64,000 nt of DNA from the NCBI GenBank assembly GCA_021555075.1, contig JAKGBX010000001.1, positions 186,001 through 250,000 on the forward strand, given 5' to 3'. Both the position numbers and the translations under genes were made by a program. Position 1 is the stretch's first letter. The number at the start of each line of letters is the position of its first letter. This stretch comes from Rhodobacteraceae bacterium LMO-JJ12 (lineage in GTDB: Bacteria; Pseudomonadota; Alphaproteobacteria; Rhodobacterales; Rhodobacteraceae). This document shows positions 1 through 9,419 of the stretch, piece after piece. Under the pieces are notes generated by a model. That model was not told where the DNA came from. It made no database searches and saw only the letters and a program-made list of their open reading frames with translations.

Positions 1-47
1 TGGCGGCGATGAGGCCCAAGTATTCGGGCAAGTAAGGAGACCAAGAA

Positions 48-335
48 ATGGCAAAACCGATGACCAAGACCCAGCTTGTCGCCGCGCTGGCAGATGAAAT
101 GGGAAGTGACAAGAAAACAGCTGCAGGCGCGCTTGACGCCGTTGTAGCAATCATCACCCGTGAAGTTTCGGGCGGTGGGGCCGTAACTTTGCCCGGCGTT
201 GGCAAGATTTACTGCCGCGAACGCCCCGAGCGCATGGTGCGCAACCCTGCCACGGGTGAGCAGATCAAGAAAGAGGCCGACAAGGTGGTGAAAATGACCA
301 TCGCGAAGGCTCTGAAAGATAGCGTGAATAGCTAA
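48..335 (+). CDS. HU family DNA-binding protein
   Basis: A 95-residue nucleoid-associated protein of the HU/IHF family. It spans the whole family length, with the N-terminal helical dimerisation part (MTKTQLVAALADEMG) and the beta-arm with its RNPATG motif near residues 65-70, which contacts the DNA minor groove. HU proteins bend and compact DNA as dimers. A ribosome site (AAGGAG, about 35-40) precedes the ATG. The gene looks monocistronic, since a hairpin terminator follows at 359-390. It could be an HU-like paralogue rather than the main HU, because the arm flank (PERMVRNPATGEQIKK) differs somewhat from HupB. Confidence 0.93.
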   Translation: MAKPMTKTQLVAALADEMGSDKKTAAGALDAVVAIITREVSGGGAVTLPGVGKIYCRERPERMVRNPATGEQIKKEADKVVKMTIAKALKDSVNS

Positions 336-358
336 TTTTTCAAACGTGAAGAGTTTCT

Positions 359-390
359 GGGGTCGTCCGACTGGGCGACCCCTTTCATTT
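359..390 (+). terminator. Rho-independent terminator after the HU gene
   Basis: A perfect 7-bp stem (GGGGTCG at 359-365, CGACCCC at 376-382) with a 10-nt loop is followed by a T-rich run (TTTCATTT). It lies 24 bases after the HU stop codon, so it very likely ends that transcript. Confidence 0.75.
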
Positions 391-553
391 GTGCAGTCGA
401 GAGACAGATTAGAGTAGCTCGTGAAATGCCAATAATGCAGCTATTGGGATATTCGCCCCGGACACTCTCGATACCGCCAGCCCTTGTTGTTCCGCGTTAC
501 TCATTGTTAACTGCGCCCGCATTGGACCCCGCAAAACAGCACGAGGCAAGTCG

Positions 554-1429
554 ATGAACGCGCGCGCAATTTTCATGGGGCTGGCCTTTGCCTTTATGTG
601 GTCGTCGGCATTTACGTCGGCACGGGTGATTGTGGAATATGCACCACCAATTGCCTCGCTCTCACTCAGATTTCTTCTTTCTGGTTTGATTGGGGTTGGC
701 ATTGCGCTTGCCCTTGGTCAGCGGTTTCGGCTGACGCGGGCGCAATGGCGGGCAACGATCATTTTTGGCATTTGCCAGAACGCGCTCTATCTGGGCCTCA
801 ACTTTGTGGCGATGCAATGGATCGAGGCAGGCTTGGCTTCGATTATCGCCTCTACCATGCCCTTGATGGTGGCGTTGGCTGGGTGGATGGTGTTTGGCGA
901 CAAGCTTCGCCCGATGGCGGTTATCGGGCTGATCATGGGGTTTGTCGGGGTTGCCTTGATCATGGGCGGGCGGTTGGATGGCGGGCTTGATTGGACAGGT
1001 GTGGCGCTCTGCATTATCGGGGCTATGGCGCTGACGATTGCCACGCTTTCGGTGCGTGGTGCCTCGTCCGGTGGCAATGTTATGATGATCGTCGGGTTGC
1101 AGATGTTTGTGGGCTCGGCCTGTTTGGCGGTTGTCTCAGGCTTTACCGAAACGCTCACGGTCATATGGTCGTGGCAATTGATCGTGGCCTTTATCTACAC
1201 CACGCTGGTGCCGGGTCTTATGGCAACGTGGGTGTGGTTTACTCTCGTTAATTCCATCGGCGCAGTGAAAGCGGCGACCTTCCATTTCCTCAACCCGTTT
1301 TTTGGCGTGGCCGTCGCGGCAGTGTTGCTGGGCGAAAAGATTGGTGGATTGGATGTGTTGGGTGTTGCAATCGTGACGGTAGGAATTTTGGCTGTTCAGT
1401 TGTCCAAACAGAAACCTGTGGCTGTGTGA
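554..1429 (+). CDS. EamA/DMT-superfamily transporter
   Basis: A 291-residue inner-membrane protein made almost wholly of hydrophobic helices, about ten, arranged as two EamA repeats of roughly 140 residues. The N-terminus (MNARAIFMGLAFAFMWSSAF) has the family's usual FxWSSAF pattern in the first helix, and the second repeat begins near residue 150 (WTGVALCIIGAMALTIATL). Members export metabolites or amino acids, but the substrate cannot be read from the sequence. The start has a modest GAGGCAAG ribosome site just upstream. A second, unrelated EamA gene lies at 49320-50243. Confidence 0.88.
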   Translation: MNARAIFMGLAFAFMWSSAFTSARVIVEYAPPIASLSLRFLLSGLIGVGIALALGQRFRLTRAQWRATIIFGICQNALYLGLNFVAMQWIEAGLASIIASTMPLMVALAGWMVFGDKLRPMAVIGLIMGFVGVALIMGGRLDGGLDWTGVALCIIGAMALTIATLSVRGASSGGNVMMIVGLQMFVGSACLAVVSGFTETLTVIWSWQLIVAFIYTTLVPGLMATWVWFTLVNSIGAVKAATFHFLNPFFGVAVAAVLLGEKIGGLDVLGVAIVTVGILAVQLSKQKPVAV

Positions 1430-1477
1430 GCCCGATCCTCCCCGACGTTTGGCAAATTTCGAGACGATCGAGATTGG

Positions 1478-2422
1478 CTAATGCAGTATGAGAAGCAGTG
1501 CGTTCAGAGTGAAGAATCCGCCCGCCGTTGCAAGTATCTGGGCGATGGAAGCCATACCCTCATATCCTGATTCATGAGCGAAAAGCGCATAGATCGAAAA
1601 CATGGGCATTGCAGCAGAGATCACAACTGCAAGCCGCATTTCGTTGCTCAGTGGTGCAAACCCGACAATCGGAACGACGATCACAGCCAGCGCAACCATC
1701 GCGGGGTGAAGAATAAGTTTGCCCAGCACGATCTGCACCGCAATGGCGCGAATGCCGCGAAAGGCAACACCCACAAGCGAGCCGCCAATGACAAAGAGCG
1801 CCAACGCCGAAGCAGAGGCGGCCAGCATGGAGAAAAGCCGGGTCGCCGGTTCGGGCATGGCGATACCCGAGAGAGAAACAAGAAGACCGGCCAGCAATCC
1901 AATCACCATTGGCCGCCGTAGCACGCTCAGCAAGATGCGCCCGATCTTGCGCAACACACGCGCTTCGTCGCTGCCGTTTGCCGCCTCCATCAGCGCCAGA
2001 CAAAGCGGGATGATCACAAAGTTTTCGACCAACATGTTAAGCGCAAGGATTTGTCCCGCAAATGCAGGAAAGATGAGAAGCATCACAGGATAGCCGACAT
2101 AGCCGGAGTTCGGGCAGGTGGTACCCATGATCGCAACCGCGCGGCGTGAAGGCGATACGCCCATCGCCGAGAACCAAACCCATGCAACCACGATGGTACC
2201 AAGCGCTCCGGCAAGGAAGACAGCCATATAGGCGAGATTGAAAACCTCGCCGACATCGCGACTGGCAACGGCATTGAACAACAATGCGGGTAAGGCGACG
2301 TTCATCACATAGCCGCCAAAGACGGGCATTTGTTCAGGGCGAAAGACGCCCTTGCGCACCATAAAATAACCCAAAGCCACGGCGGCGTAGATTGGAAAGG
2401 TGATCGACAGAATCGCAAGCAT
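1478..2422 (-). CDS. AEC family transporter (auxin efflux carrier type)
   Basis: A 314-residue integral membrane protein with about ten helices in two bundles of five. It matches the AEC/MdcF-type permease pattern: N-terminal ITFPIYAAVALGYFMVRKG, a polar NxxLPALLF stretch in helix 2, and a C-terminal half beginning near residue 170 (RRPMVIGLLAGLL). Bacterial AEC proteins move organic acids such as malonate or malate, or other anions. No substrate-specific feature is visible. The gene starts 5 bases downstream of the chorismate synthase stop codon on the same strand, so the two are probably co-transcribed. Confidence 0.87.
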   Translation of the reverse strand: MLAILSITFPIYAAVALGYFMVRKGVFRPEQMPVFGGYVMNVALPALLFNAVASRDVGEVFNLAYMAVFLAGALGTIVVAWVWFSAMGVSPSRRAVAIMGTTCPNSGYVGYPVMLLIFPAFAGQILALNMLVENFVIIPLCLALMEAANGSDEARVLRKIGRILLSVLRRPMVIGLLAGLLVSLSGIAMPEPATRLFSMLAASASALALFVIGGSLVGVAFRGIRAIAVQIVLGKLILHPAMVALAVIVVPIVGFAPLSNEMRLAVVISAAMPMFSIYALFAHESGYEGMASIAQILATAGGFFTLNALLLILH

Positions 2423-2427
2423 GCAGC

Positions 2428-3534
2428 TTAGCCGATCCGGCCTTGGTTCTCACCCACTTGACCGCGATGTAGCAACAGATGGTCAAGGATGACACAGGCC
2501 ATCATTGCCTCTCCCACCGGCACGGCGCGGATACCGACACAGGGATCGTGTCGTCCCTTTGTGATCACTTCGGTCGCCGAGCCGTCCATGCGGATCGATT
2601 GGCGCGGTGTGAGGATAGATGACGTGGGTTTGACGGCAAAGCGCACCGTAATGTCCTGGCCGGTAGAGATCCCACCGAGAATGCCGCCTGAATGGTTGGA
2701 TGAAAAAACCGGCTGGCCGTCATTGCCCATGAAAATCTCGTCGGCGTTCTGGGTGCCTTTGAGGCGGGCTGCTGCCATGCCTTCACCAATCTCAACGCCC
2801 TTAACTGCATTGATCGACATCATCGCGGCGGCCAGATCTGTATCGAGTTTACCATAGACCGGCGCGCCAAGTCCGGGCGGGGCGCCGCGTGCCACGATTT
2901 CGACCTCGCCACCAACCGAGTCTTTGGCTTTGCGGATGGTGGTCAGGTAATCTTCCCATTCCTGTGCGATTTCAGCATTTTGCGGAATCCAGAATGGATT
3001 GTGATCAATCGCGTCCCAATCAAACGCAGCGCGATTGATTGCCATGTCGCCCATGCGGGTCATGTAGCCTTTGATTTCAAGGCCCGGCACAAGCGTGTTG
3101 ATCGCTGCGCGCGCAACGCCGCCCGCGGCGACCCGAGCAGCGGTTTCACGCGCCGAACTGCGCCCGCCGCCGCGATAGTCGCGCACGCCATACTTGAGAT
3201 GATAGGTGATGTCGGCGTGGCCCGGGCGGAAGGTCTGGGCGATGTCGCCGTAATCCTTGCTGCGCTGATCGGTGTTTTCGATCAACAACTGTATCGGCGT
3301 GCCGGTGGTAACACCTTCAAAAACACCCGATAGAATCTTGACCGCGTCGGCTTCCTGCCTCTGGGTGGTGTTCTTGTTTTGGCCGGGGCGGCGCTTGTCG
3401 AGCCAGTGTTGCAGCATTGGCTCATCAATTGGCACACCCGGAGGGCAGCCATCAATCGTGGCGCCCAGGGCGGGCCCGTGGCTTTCGCCCCAGGTGGTGA
3501 CGCGGAAGAGATGTCCGAATGTGTTCAGGCTCAT
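2428..3534 (-). CDS. aroC: Chorismate synthase
   Basis: A 368-residue enzyme that converts 5-enolpyruvylshikimate-3-phosphate to chorismate, the last step of the shikimate pathway, using reduced FMN. Family signatures are intact: [18 protein letters not shown] near the N-terminus, RPGHADxTY, the Arg-rich [10 protein letters not shown] segment, and [12 protein letters not shown]. The open frame continues 45 codons upstream, but the ATG at 3534 ([20 protein letters not shown]) matches the family N-terminus. The extra upstream residues are low-complexity and would run toward the TPP riboswitch region. It is divergent from the thiBPQ operon. Confidence 0.97.
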   Translation of the reverse strand: MSLNTFGHLFRVTTWGESHGPALGATIDGCPPGVPIDEPMLQHWLDKRRPGQNKNTTQRQEADAVKILSGVFEGVTTGTPIQLLIENTDQRSKDYGDIAQTFRPGHADITYHLKYGVRDYRGGGRSSARETAARVAAGGVARAAINTLVPGLEIKGYMTRMGDMAINRAAFDWDAIDHNPFWIPQNAEIAQEWEDYLTTIRKAKDSVGGEVEIVARGAPPGLGAPVYGKLDTDLAAAMMSINAVKGVEIGEGMAAARLKGTQNADEIFMGNDGQPVFSSNHSGGILGGISTGQDITVRFAVKPTSSILTPRQSIRMDGSATEVITKGRHDPCVGIRAVPVGEAMMACVILDHLLLHRGQVGENQGRIG

Positions 3535-3697
3535 GGGGCGGCTCCTTTGGACGGAGGCATAGCGGCAAGGGCCAGCCGTGCCAAGAGTGCAGAGGGCAGG
3601 AACGGGGGCCCGCCCCCGCACCCCTGGGATACTTCTGGTCAGAGGAGGGAGCGGTGAGCGGCTTGCCAAGGGGATAGGTGAAGGATAGGTGTGAGCT

Positions 3698-3792
3698 TAC
3701 CTCGGGGTGCCTGAACGGCGGTTCAGGCTGAGATGCAGTGCGATGTGCAGACCCGTTGAACCTGAACCGGTTAAGACCGGCGGAGGGAAGGT
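3698..3792 (+). promoter_or_regulatory. TPP riboswitch (THI element) controlling thiBPQ
   Basis: Conserved THI-box segments occur in order. GGGGTGCC at 3704-3711 is followed by a variable hairpin. Then come GGCTGAGATG near 3726, ACCCGTTGAACCTGA near 3751-3765, and finally an ACCGG/CCGGT arm leading into GGAGGGA at 3782-3788. This is the canonical thiamine-pyrophosphate aptamer. It lies about 50 bases before the ATG of thiB, so TPP binding probably shuts off translation or transcription of the importer. A short palindrome (ATCGGTCTCCCGAT, 3793-3806) just downstream could be part of the expression platform. Confidence 0.95.
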
Positions 3793-3838
3793 ATCGGTCT
3801 CCCGATCTTGCTCCGCCCGTCGCAGATAAGGAGATGAG

Positions 3839-4837
3839 ATGAGACATCTTGCATTTGCCGCGGGAGTTCTGGCCGCCACATCCGCTGTGGCCGAAACCCC
3901 AAAACTTACCGTCTACACCTATGATAGCTTTGTTTCGGAATGGGGGCCGGGGCCCGCAGTTGAGAAAGCCTTTGAGGGAATATGTGGCTGTGATCTTCAA
4001 TTCGTCGGCGCAGGCGACGGCGCGGCGCTTCTGGCGCGGCTGAAGCTGGAGGGAAAGCGAACAAGAGCTGATGTGGTCTTGGGGCTGGATACCAACCTTT
4101 CCGCCGCCGCCGCCGAGACGGGGCTGTTTGGCAAACACGGACGTGCGCCGCAGGTGGATGTGCCCAACCCGGAAGATGCGGCAGGCGTTTGGAAAGACCC
4201 TTATTTCCTGCCCTATGACTGGGGCTATTTCGCCTTTGTGCATGACAAGGAAAAACTGCCCAACCCTCCGAAATCATTTGAAGAACTGGCCGCGTCGGAT
4301 GTCAGTATCGTTATACAGGATCCGCGAGCGTCGACGCCGGGGCTGGGGCTGTTGCTTTGGGTAAAGACGGTACACGGCGACAAGGCAGGTGAGGTCTGGG
4401 CCCGGTTGGCCGACAACATCGTGACCGTCACGCCAGGTTGGTCGGAAGCCTATGGATTGTTCCTTGATGGCGAGGCCGACATGGTCCTGAGTTATACCAC
4501 TTCGCCCGCGTATCACCGCATCGCGGAAAGCGATGACAGCAAGGGGTTTGCTCCGTTTTCCCAGCACTACTTGCAGATCGAGCTGGCCGGAAAGATCGCC
4601 GCGACGGATCAGCCGGAACTGGCCGACATGTTTCTTGAATTCATGCTTTCGGAGGCTTTCCAGAGCATCATTCCGACGACCAACTGGATGTATCCAGCGA
4701 TTATTCCCGAGGCGGGGCTTCCGGAGGGGTTCAATCCGCCGCTGGAGGCGGGGCGCGCGCTTTTGGCGCCGGCCAATACGGTATCGGCCCTGCGCGACGA
4801 GGCGCTGGTGGAATGGCTGAACGCGCTGTCGCAGTAA
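3839..4837 (+). CDS. thiB: Thiamine ABC transporter, periplasmic substrate-binding protein
   Basis: A 332-residue periplasmic binding protein that captures thiamine or TPP and delivers it to ThiPQ. The signal peptide covers roughly residues 1-18 (MRHLAFAAGVLAATSAVA). The mature part opens with the family pattern LTVYTYDSFVSEWGPG. The YDWGYFAFVHDKEKL and TPGLGLLLW segments match ThiB/TbpA proteins. The ATG at 3839 follows an AAGGAG site; the nearby ATG at 3834 is closed by an immediate stop. The gene is the first of the riboswitch-controlled operon and overlaps thiP by 25 bases. Confidence 0.93.
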   Translation: MRHLAFAAGVLAATSAVAETPKLTVYTYDSFVSEWGPGPAVEKAFEGICGCDLQFVGAGDGAALLARLKLEGKRTRADVVLGLDTNLSAAAAETGLFGKHGRAPQVDVPNPEDAAGVWKDPYFLPYDWGYFAFVHDKEKLPNPPKSFEELAASDVSIVIQDPRASTPGLGLLLWVKTVHGDKAGEVWARLADNIVTVTPGWSEAYGLFLDGEADMVLSYTTSPAYHRIAESDDSKGFAPFSQHYLQIELAGKIAATDQPELADMFLEFMLSEAFQSIIPTTNWMYPAIIPEAGLPEGFNPPLEAGRALLAPANTVSALRDEALVEWLNALSQ

Positions 4838-6351
4838 ACCTGCGCGGTGCCTCGGCATGGGGTGCAGCAGCGTTTGTCGCTCTTTTTCTGCTTGCGCCGC
4901 TGGGTGCGGTGCTTTGGAGCGCTGACACTATCGCAGGTGTATTAACGCGGGACTGGACCACCGTGCGGTTCACGTTACTGCAGGCGATTTTATCGGCGGG
5001 GTTGAGTGTTGCGTTGGCTGTGCCGGTGGCCAAAGCCTTGGCACGGCGGCGTTTCTTGGGGCGCAAGTTGTTGATTACCTTGTTGGGGGCGCCGTTTATC
5101 CTACCGGTGATCGTGGCCGTGCTAGGATTGCTGGCGGTATTCGGCAAAAGCGGCGTTGTTAACCAATTGCTCGAAGCGTTCGGTGCCCCGCCGATCACGA
5201 TCTACGGGCTGCAAGGCGTGGTGCTGGCGCATGTGTTTTTCAACCTGCCGCTGGCCACGAGAATGATCCTGCAAGGCTGGCAAGGGATTCCCGGCGAACG
5301 ATTCCGCCTTGCTGCAAGTCTCGGGATGAGGCCATGGCAGGTCTCGAGAACTCTGGAATGGCCGATGCTCAGAGCGGTGCTACCCGGTGCAGTGATGGTA
5401 ATTTTTGCCTTGTGTCTGAGTAGCTTCGCGGTGGCGATTACGCTTGGGGGTGGGCCGAAGGCCACTACCATCGAACTGGCGATCTATCAATCTTTCCGGT
5501 TTGATTTCGATCTCGGGCGCGCGGCGATGCTGGCGATGGTGCAACTGGGGCTGGCGGTGGGTGCAACGGCGCTTGCGCTGTGGCTTGCGGCGCCGCCGGG
5601 ATTTGGCGCAGGGCTTGACCGGGTCGTGCGGCGTTGGGACGCTGACTCTCCTTGGTTGCGGCTGGTTGATGGTGGCGTTCTGGTGCTTGCTGCGGTGTTC
5701 CTCCTGGTGCCGCTCAGTCTTGTTATTCTCAACGGGATCAGCGGATTGGGGCAGGTGCCGGGGGTTGTCTACAAGGCGGCGGGTATTTCTGTGGTGATCG
5801 CTCTGATCTCGACCGGGCTGACGATCATTCTTGCGCTGGCCTTGGCGCGGACCGGCGAAATCTGGGGCTATCTCGGGTTGGCGATATCGCCGATGGTGAT
5901 CGGCACGGGCCTGTTCTTGCTGATCAATCCGGTGATGAACCCGAATGCTTTGGCGCTGCCCACAACGGCGCTGGTCAACGCACTGATGGCGTTGCCTTTT
6001 GCGGTGCGGGTGCTGGCGCCGCAGATGCGTGCGGTCGAAGCGGATTATGGGCGGCTTGCAGACGCATTGGGGTTGCGTGGATGGGCGCGGCTGCGGTGGA
6101 TTATCCTTCCCAGGCTACGGAAACCATTAGGTTTTTCTGCCGGATTGGCGGCGGCGCTTTCGATGGGGGATTTGGGAGTTGTGGCGTTGTTTGCCTCGCC
6201 GGATTGGGCCACGTTGCCGCTTCAGATGTATCGTTTGATGGGGGCTTATCGGATGGAGGCGGCGGCGGGGGCGGGGCTTATTTTGTTGGTGTTGAGCCTT
6301 GTTCTGTTCTGGATTTTCGACCGGGGAGGGCGGGTGGATGTTGACGCTTGA
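4813..6351 (+). CDS. thiP: Thiamine ABC transporter permease
   Basis: A 512-residue inner-membrane protein with two fused permease modules, about twelve helices, as expected for ThiP. Each half carries an EAA loop where the ATPase docks: near residue 165 (GERFRLAASLGMRPWQVSRT) and near residue 410 (YGRLADALGLRGWARLRWI). It forms the channel for thiamine uptake with ThiB and ThiQ. The start codon lies inside the 3' end of thiB and the 3' end overlaps thiQ, so translation is probably coupled through all three genes. Confidence 0.93.
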   Translation: MAERAVAVNLRGASAWGAAAFVALFLLAPLGAVLWSADTIAGVLTRDWTTVRFTLLQAILSAGLSVALAVPVAKALARRRFLGRKLLITLLGAPFILPVIVAVLGLLAVFGKSGVVNQLLEAFGAPPITIYGLQGVVLAHVFFNLPLATRMILQGWQGIPGERFRLAASLGMRPWQVSRTLEWPMLRAVLPGAVMVIFALCLSSFAVAITLGGGPKATTIELAIYQSFRFDFDLGRAAMLAMVQLGLAVGATALALWLAAPPGFGAGLDRVVRRWDADSPWLRLVDGGVLVLAAVFLLVPLSLVILNGISGLGQVPGVVYKAAGISVVIALISTGLTIILALALARTGEIWGYLGLAISPMVIGTGLFLLINPVMNPNALALPTTALVNALMALPFAVRVLAPQMRAVEADYGRLADALGLRGWARLRWIILPRLRKPLGFSAGLAAALSMGDLGVVALFASPDWATLPLQMYRLMGAYRMEAAAGAGLILLVLSLVLFWIFDRGGRVDVDA

Positions 6352-7033
6352 GGGGCTGGTAATCCGGCAGGACGAATTTGAATTGAGGGCAGATTTCACC
6401 GTCGAACGTGGCGCGCGGGTTGCGGTGATCGGGCCTTCGGGTGCAGGAAAGTCCACTCTTCTCAATACGATAGCAGGGTTTTTTGCGCCCGATCTGGGCG
6501 CGGTGATGTGGGATGGGCGCGATATTACCGGTCTCAATCCGGGTGAGCGGCCTATCGCCATGTTGTTTCAGGATAATAACCTTTTCCCACACCTCACAGT
6601 GGCGCAGAATGTCGGGCTTGGGATTGATCCGTCGCTGCGCTTGAGTGCGGCGCAGAAGGCGGATGTGCAGGCCGCGCTGGCCCGTGTCGGGCTGGACGAA
6701 TTTGGCCAGAGAAAGCCCGGCAATCTATCGGGTGGTCAGCAGAGCCGGGCGGCGCTGGCGCGCGTTATGGTGCAGCGCAAGCCATTGATGTTATTGGATG
6801 AACCGTTCTCGGCATTGGGACCGGCGTTGAAGAATGAAATGCTCGATCTGGTGGCAGAACTGGCGCGGGAAATTGGTGCGACGGTGTTGATGGTGAGCCA
6901 TGATCCGGGCGATGCAGTGCGGTTTGCACAAGCGGCCATACTGGTCGCGCAAGGGCGCGCGGAGGCGCCCGTGCCGGTGGCGGAGCTGATGGCAGACCCG
7001 CCCGAGGCGTTAAGGAAATACCTAGGCGATTAA
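6338..7033 (+). CDS. thiQ: Thiamine ABC transporter ATP-binding protein
   Basis: A 231-residue ABC ATPase that powers thiamine uptake. Visible motifs are Walker A (GPSGAGKST), the Q-loop (LFQDNNLFPH), the signature (LSGGQQSRAALAR), Walker B with the catalytic Glu (LMLLDEPFSAL) and the switch His (VSHDPGDA). The ATG at 6338 is chosen because a GGGGAGGG ribosome site lies just before it and the protein then begins MLTLEGLVIRQDEFELR, as in ThiQ. The longer frame from 6299 adds only thiP-derived residues. It overlaps the end of thiP by 14 bases. Confidence 0.94.
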   Translation: MLTLEGLVIRQDEFELRADFTVERGARVAVIGPSGAGKSTLLNTIAGFFAPDLGAVMWDGRDITGLNPGERPIAMLFQDNNLFPHLTVAQNVGLGIDPSLRLSAAQKADVQAALARVGLDEFGQRKPGNLSGGQQSRAALARVMVQRKPLMLLDEPFSALGPALKNEMLDLVAELAREIGATVLMVSHDPGDAVRFAQAAILVAQGRAEAPVPVAELMADPPEALRKYLGD

Positions 7034-7223
7034 CCGGATATCAAGCGAGGTGAATCCGGCCGCACGGTGTTATTTTGGGGGGTGACTCGGGTATGACTTG
7101 CGGCTGTTGTCCGGCTGCCGTCGAAACCGCAATTGGTTAACGCGGGATTTAGTTAATGCGGCGGCCGCTTTCATAACGATGTGAAGTTGCGACACAGGTG
7201 TTGCGCGCCCGAGTCGGCGGCAA

Positions 7224-7257
7224 AGGAAAAGCCCCGCCGGGTTGGGCGGGGCTTTGT
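7224..7257 (-). terminator. Rho-independent terminator after petC
   Basis: A perfect 11-bp inverted repeat (AAAGCCCCGCC at 7228-7238, GGCGGGGCTTT at 7245-7255) with a 6-nt loop. On the minus strand the stem runs into TTTTCC, 27 bases after the petC stop codon. The structure also has a short T run on the plus strand, so it may stop thiQ read-through as well. Confidence 0.85.
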
Positions 7258-7282
7258 TGATGTCACGGCAAAGGCAAGAGCG

Positions 7283-8077
7283 TCAGCTTTCGCCCTTGTG
7301 TTTTATCGGACGCCAGATGCGCTTGTTGGTGAGGTAGAGCAGCACGCTGAGGATGGTGAGCATCAGCACGCCGACAAATCCGGCCTGTTTGCGCGCCATC
7401 ATCTTGGGCTCGGCGGTCCACATCAGGAAGGCCGCGATATCTTCGGCTTCGTGATGCAGCTCATTGCTGTGACCATCGGCAAATTCGACGTCTTCACCAT
7501 AGAGCGGCGGTGCCATTGCGATCCAACCACCAGGGAAAGCGGTGTTTTCATAGAAGGTCGAACCGGCCTCTTCCTTGGTCTCGCCGGTATATCCGGTGAG
7601 AATAGAGACGATGTATTCCGGGCCGCCCATTCCTTTGATCAGCTGGTTGATACCAGTGCCTTCGGGGCCGTGGAAACCTGCGCGGGCCTTGGCCATCAGG
7701 CTGAGATCCGGGCCCATGCCATCACCCGAGCGGGACGGGAAGTGATCGACGGGTGTCCGCGGACGGTCTTCGTCTTTTTCCACATCGAAGATGTCGAAGT
7801 TCTTCGAATAGGCGATGACTTCCTCTTCGGAGTAGTGCGGTCCACCTTCGTCTGCCAGCGAGCGCAGCGGCACGTAGGTCAGCCCGTGGCAGCCCGAGCA
7901 GACATCGGTATAGATCTGCAACCCGCGTTGCAGCTGATGCTGATCGAAGGTGCCGAAGGGGCCTTCAAAGGAGAAGTCCACATCATGCACATGGCCTTCG
8001 CCACCAGCGGCGAGGGCGCCACCGGCCGAAAGGGCGAGGGCGGTAACTGCGGAGATCGCAAGTTTTTTCATAGTCAT
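7283..8077 (-). CDS. petC: Cytochrome c1 of the bc1 complex
   Basis: A 264-residue c-type cytochrome subunit of ubiquinol:cytochrome c oxidoreductase. It has an N-terminal signal peptide ([20 protein letters not shown]), the haem-attachment motif CSGCH followed by [10 protein letters not shown], the conserved [11 protein letters not shown] region, and one C-terminal anchoring helix ([20 protein letters not shown]). It passes electrons from the Rieske protein to soluble or membrane cytochrome c. The open frame extends far upstream into petB. The ATG at 8077 (or 8071) lies just after the petB stop and follows an AAGGGA site. It is the last gene of petABC. Confidence 0.95.
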   Translation of the reverse strand: MTMKKLAISAVTALALSAGGALAAGGEGHVHDVDFSFEGPFGTFDQHQLQRGLQIYTDVCSGCHGLTYVPLRSLADEGGPHYSEEEVIAYSKNFDIFDVEKDEDRPRTPVDHFPSRSGDGMGPDLSLMAKARAGFHGPEGTGINQLIKGMGGPEYIVSILTGYTGETKEEAGSTFYENTAFPGGWIAMAPPLYGEDVEFADGHSNELHHEAEDIAAFLMWTAEPKMMARKQAGFVGVLMLTILSVLLYLTNKRIWRPIKHKGES

Positions 8078-8091
8078 TCCCTTGTCCTTTC

Positions 8092-9408
8092 TCATTCTGC
8101 CGGCTTCGCGCCGTAGTGGGCTTCGAAGTCTTCTTCGATTGTGGCCGGGGCCGCATTCGGTTTTTCGATTACACCCAAGATCGGAAGGATCACCAGGAAG
8201 TAGGCGAACCAATAGGCCGAACCGATCAGCGAATAGGTGGCGTAAGGCTCTTCTGCCGGACGGGCGCCAAGCCACATCAGGAAGATGAAGTCGAGCACCA
8301 AGAGGTAGAACCACCACTTGAACATCGGGCGGAAACGGCCCGAACGCACGCGGCTTGTATCAAGCCAAGGCACCAGAGCCATCACGAGGATCGCGCCGAA
8401 CATCGCCAACACACCGAAGAACTTGGCATCAATGATACCGCCGGTGAGCGCGGAGGCCCATTGCACAACCCAGACCTCGGAGGTGAAGGCACGCAGGATC
8501 GCATAGAACGGAAGGAAGAACCATTCGGGCACGATATGCGCAGGGGTCACGAGAGCGTTGGCTTCGATGTAGTTGTCGGGGTGGCCCAGATAGTTGGGCA
8601 TAAAGCCGACCACAGCAAAGAAGATCGCCAGAATGACCGCCAGCGCGAACAAGTCCTTGATCACGAAATAGGGCCAGAAGGGCAGTGTGTCTTTCTTGAC
8701 GTTTTCCTTGCTGTCGGTGCGCACGTCGACGCCTGTCGGGTTGTTGTTGCCGGTGGTGTGGAAGGCCCAGATATGGACGATCACAAGCGCGGCAATCACG
8801 AACGGCAACAAGTAGTGCAGCGAGAAGAAGCGGTTGAGCGTGGCGTTATCAACTGCCGGTCCGCCCAAAAGCCAGGTCTGGATCGGTTCGCCAATGAACG
8901 GGATGGCACCAAAGAGGCCAGTGATCACGGTCGCGCCCCAGAACGACATCTGACCCCAAGGCAGAACGTAGCCCATGAAGCCTGCGCCCATCATCATCAG
9001 GAAGATCAGCATGCCGACGATCCATGTCACTTCGCGCGGGGCTTTGTAGGAGCCGTAGTAGAGGCCGCGGAAGATGTGGATATAGACGGCGAAGAAGAAC
9101 AGCGAACCGCCATTCATGTGCATATAGCGGATCATATGACCGCCGCGCACGTCGCGCATGATGTGTTCGATCGAGGCAAACGCCATATCGACATGCGGGG
9201 TGTAATGCATCGCAAGGATGATGCCAGTGACAATCATGTGCACCAGGCAATAGGCCAGCACGATGCCCCAGATCCACCACCAGTTGAGGTTTTTCGGGGT
9301 GGGGATCATGATGGTGTCATGGATCAGGCCGACAACGTTGAGACGCTTGTGCAGCCATTTTTCGATACCCGTTTTGGGTTCGTAATGATCGTGGGGAATT
9401 CCGGACAT
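8092..9408 (-). CDS. petB: Cytochrome b of the bc1 complex
   Basis: A 438-residue membrane subunit with eight helices holding two b haems and the quinol sites. Residue numbering coincides with Rhodobacter capsulatus cytochrome b: the haem ligands fall at His97, His111, His198 and His212. The Qo-site motif reads PEWF at 294-297 instead of the usual PEWY, while the functionally important Tyr302 is kept. The protein begins [20 protein letters not shown]. It lies 11 bases after petA and 14 before petC in one operon. Confidence 0.97.
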   Translation of the reverse strand: MSGIPHDHYEPKTGIEKWLHKRLNVVGLIHDTIMIPTPKNLNWWWIWGIVLAYCLVHMIVTGIILAMHYTPHVDMAFASIEHIMRDVRGGHMIRYMHMNGGSLFFFAVYIHIFRGLYYGSYKAPREVTWIVGMLIFLMMMGAGFMGYVLPWGQMSFWGATVITGLFGAIPFIGEPIQTWLLGGPAVDNATLNRFFSLHYLLPFVIAALVIVHIWAFHTTGNNNPTGVDVRTDSKENVKKDTLPFWPYFVIKDLFALAVILAIFFAVVGFMPNYLGHPDNYIEANALVTPAHIVPEWFFLPFYAILRAFTSEVWVVQWASALTGGIIDAKFFGVLAMFGAILVMALVPWLDTSRVRSGRFRPMFKWWFYLLVLDFIFLMWLGARPAEEPYATYSLIGSAYWFAYFLVILPILGVIEKPNAAPATIEEDFEAHYGAKPAE

Positions 9409-9419
9409 ATGCGTGCTCC

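Noticed and set aside
3-35. Possible 3' end of an upstream gene (plus-strand frame ending at the TAA at 33-35)
   Set aside because: Only about ten codons are visible, too few to identify a product or show that the frame is coding.
7181-8116. A 311-codon plus-strand frame opposite petC
   Set aside because: petC with its haem motif is real on the other strand. The frame even begins inside the intergenic region and terminator.
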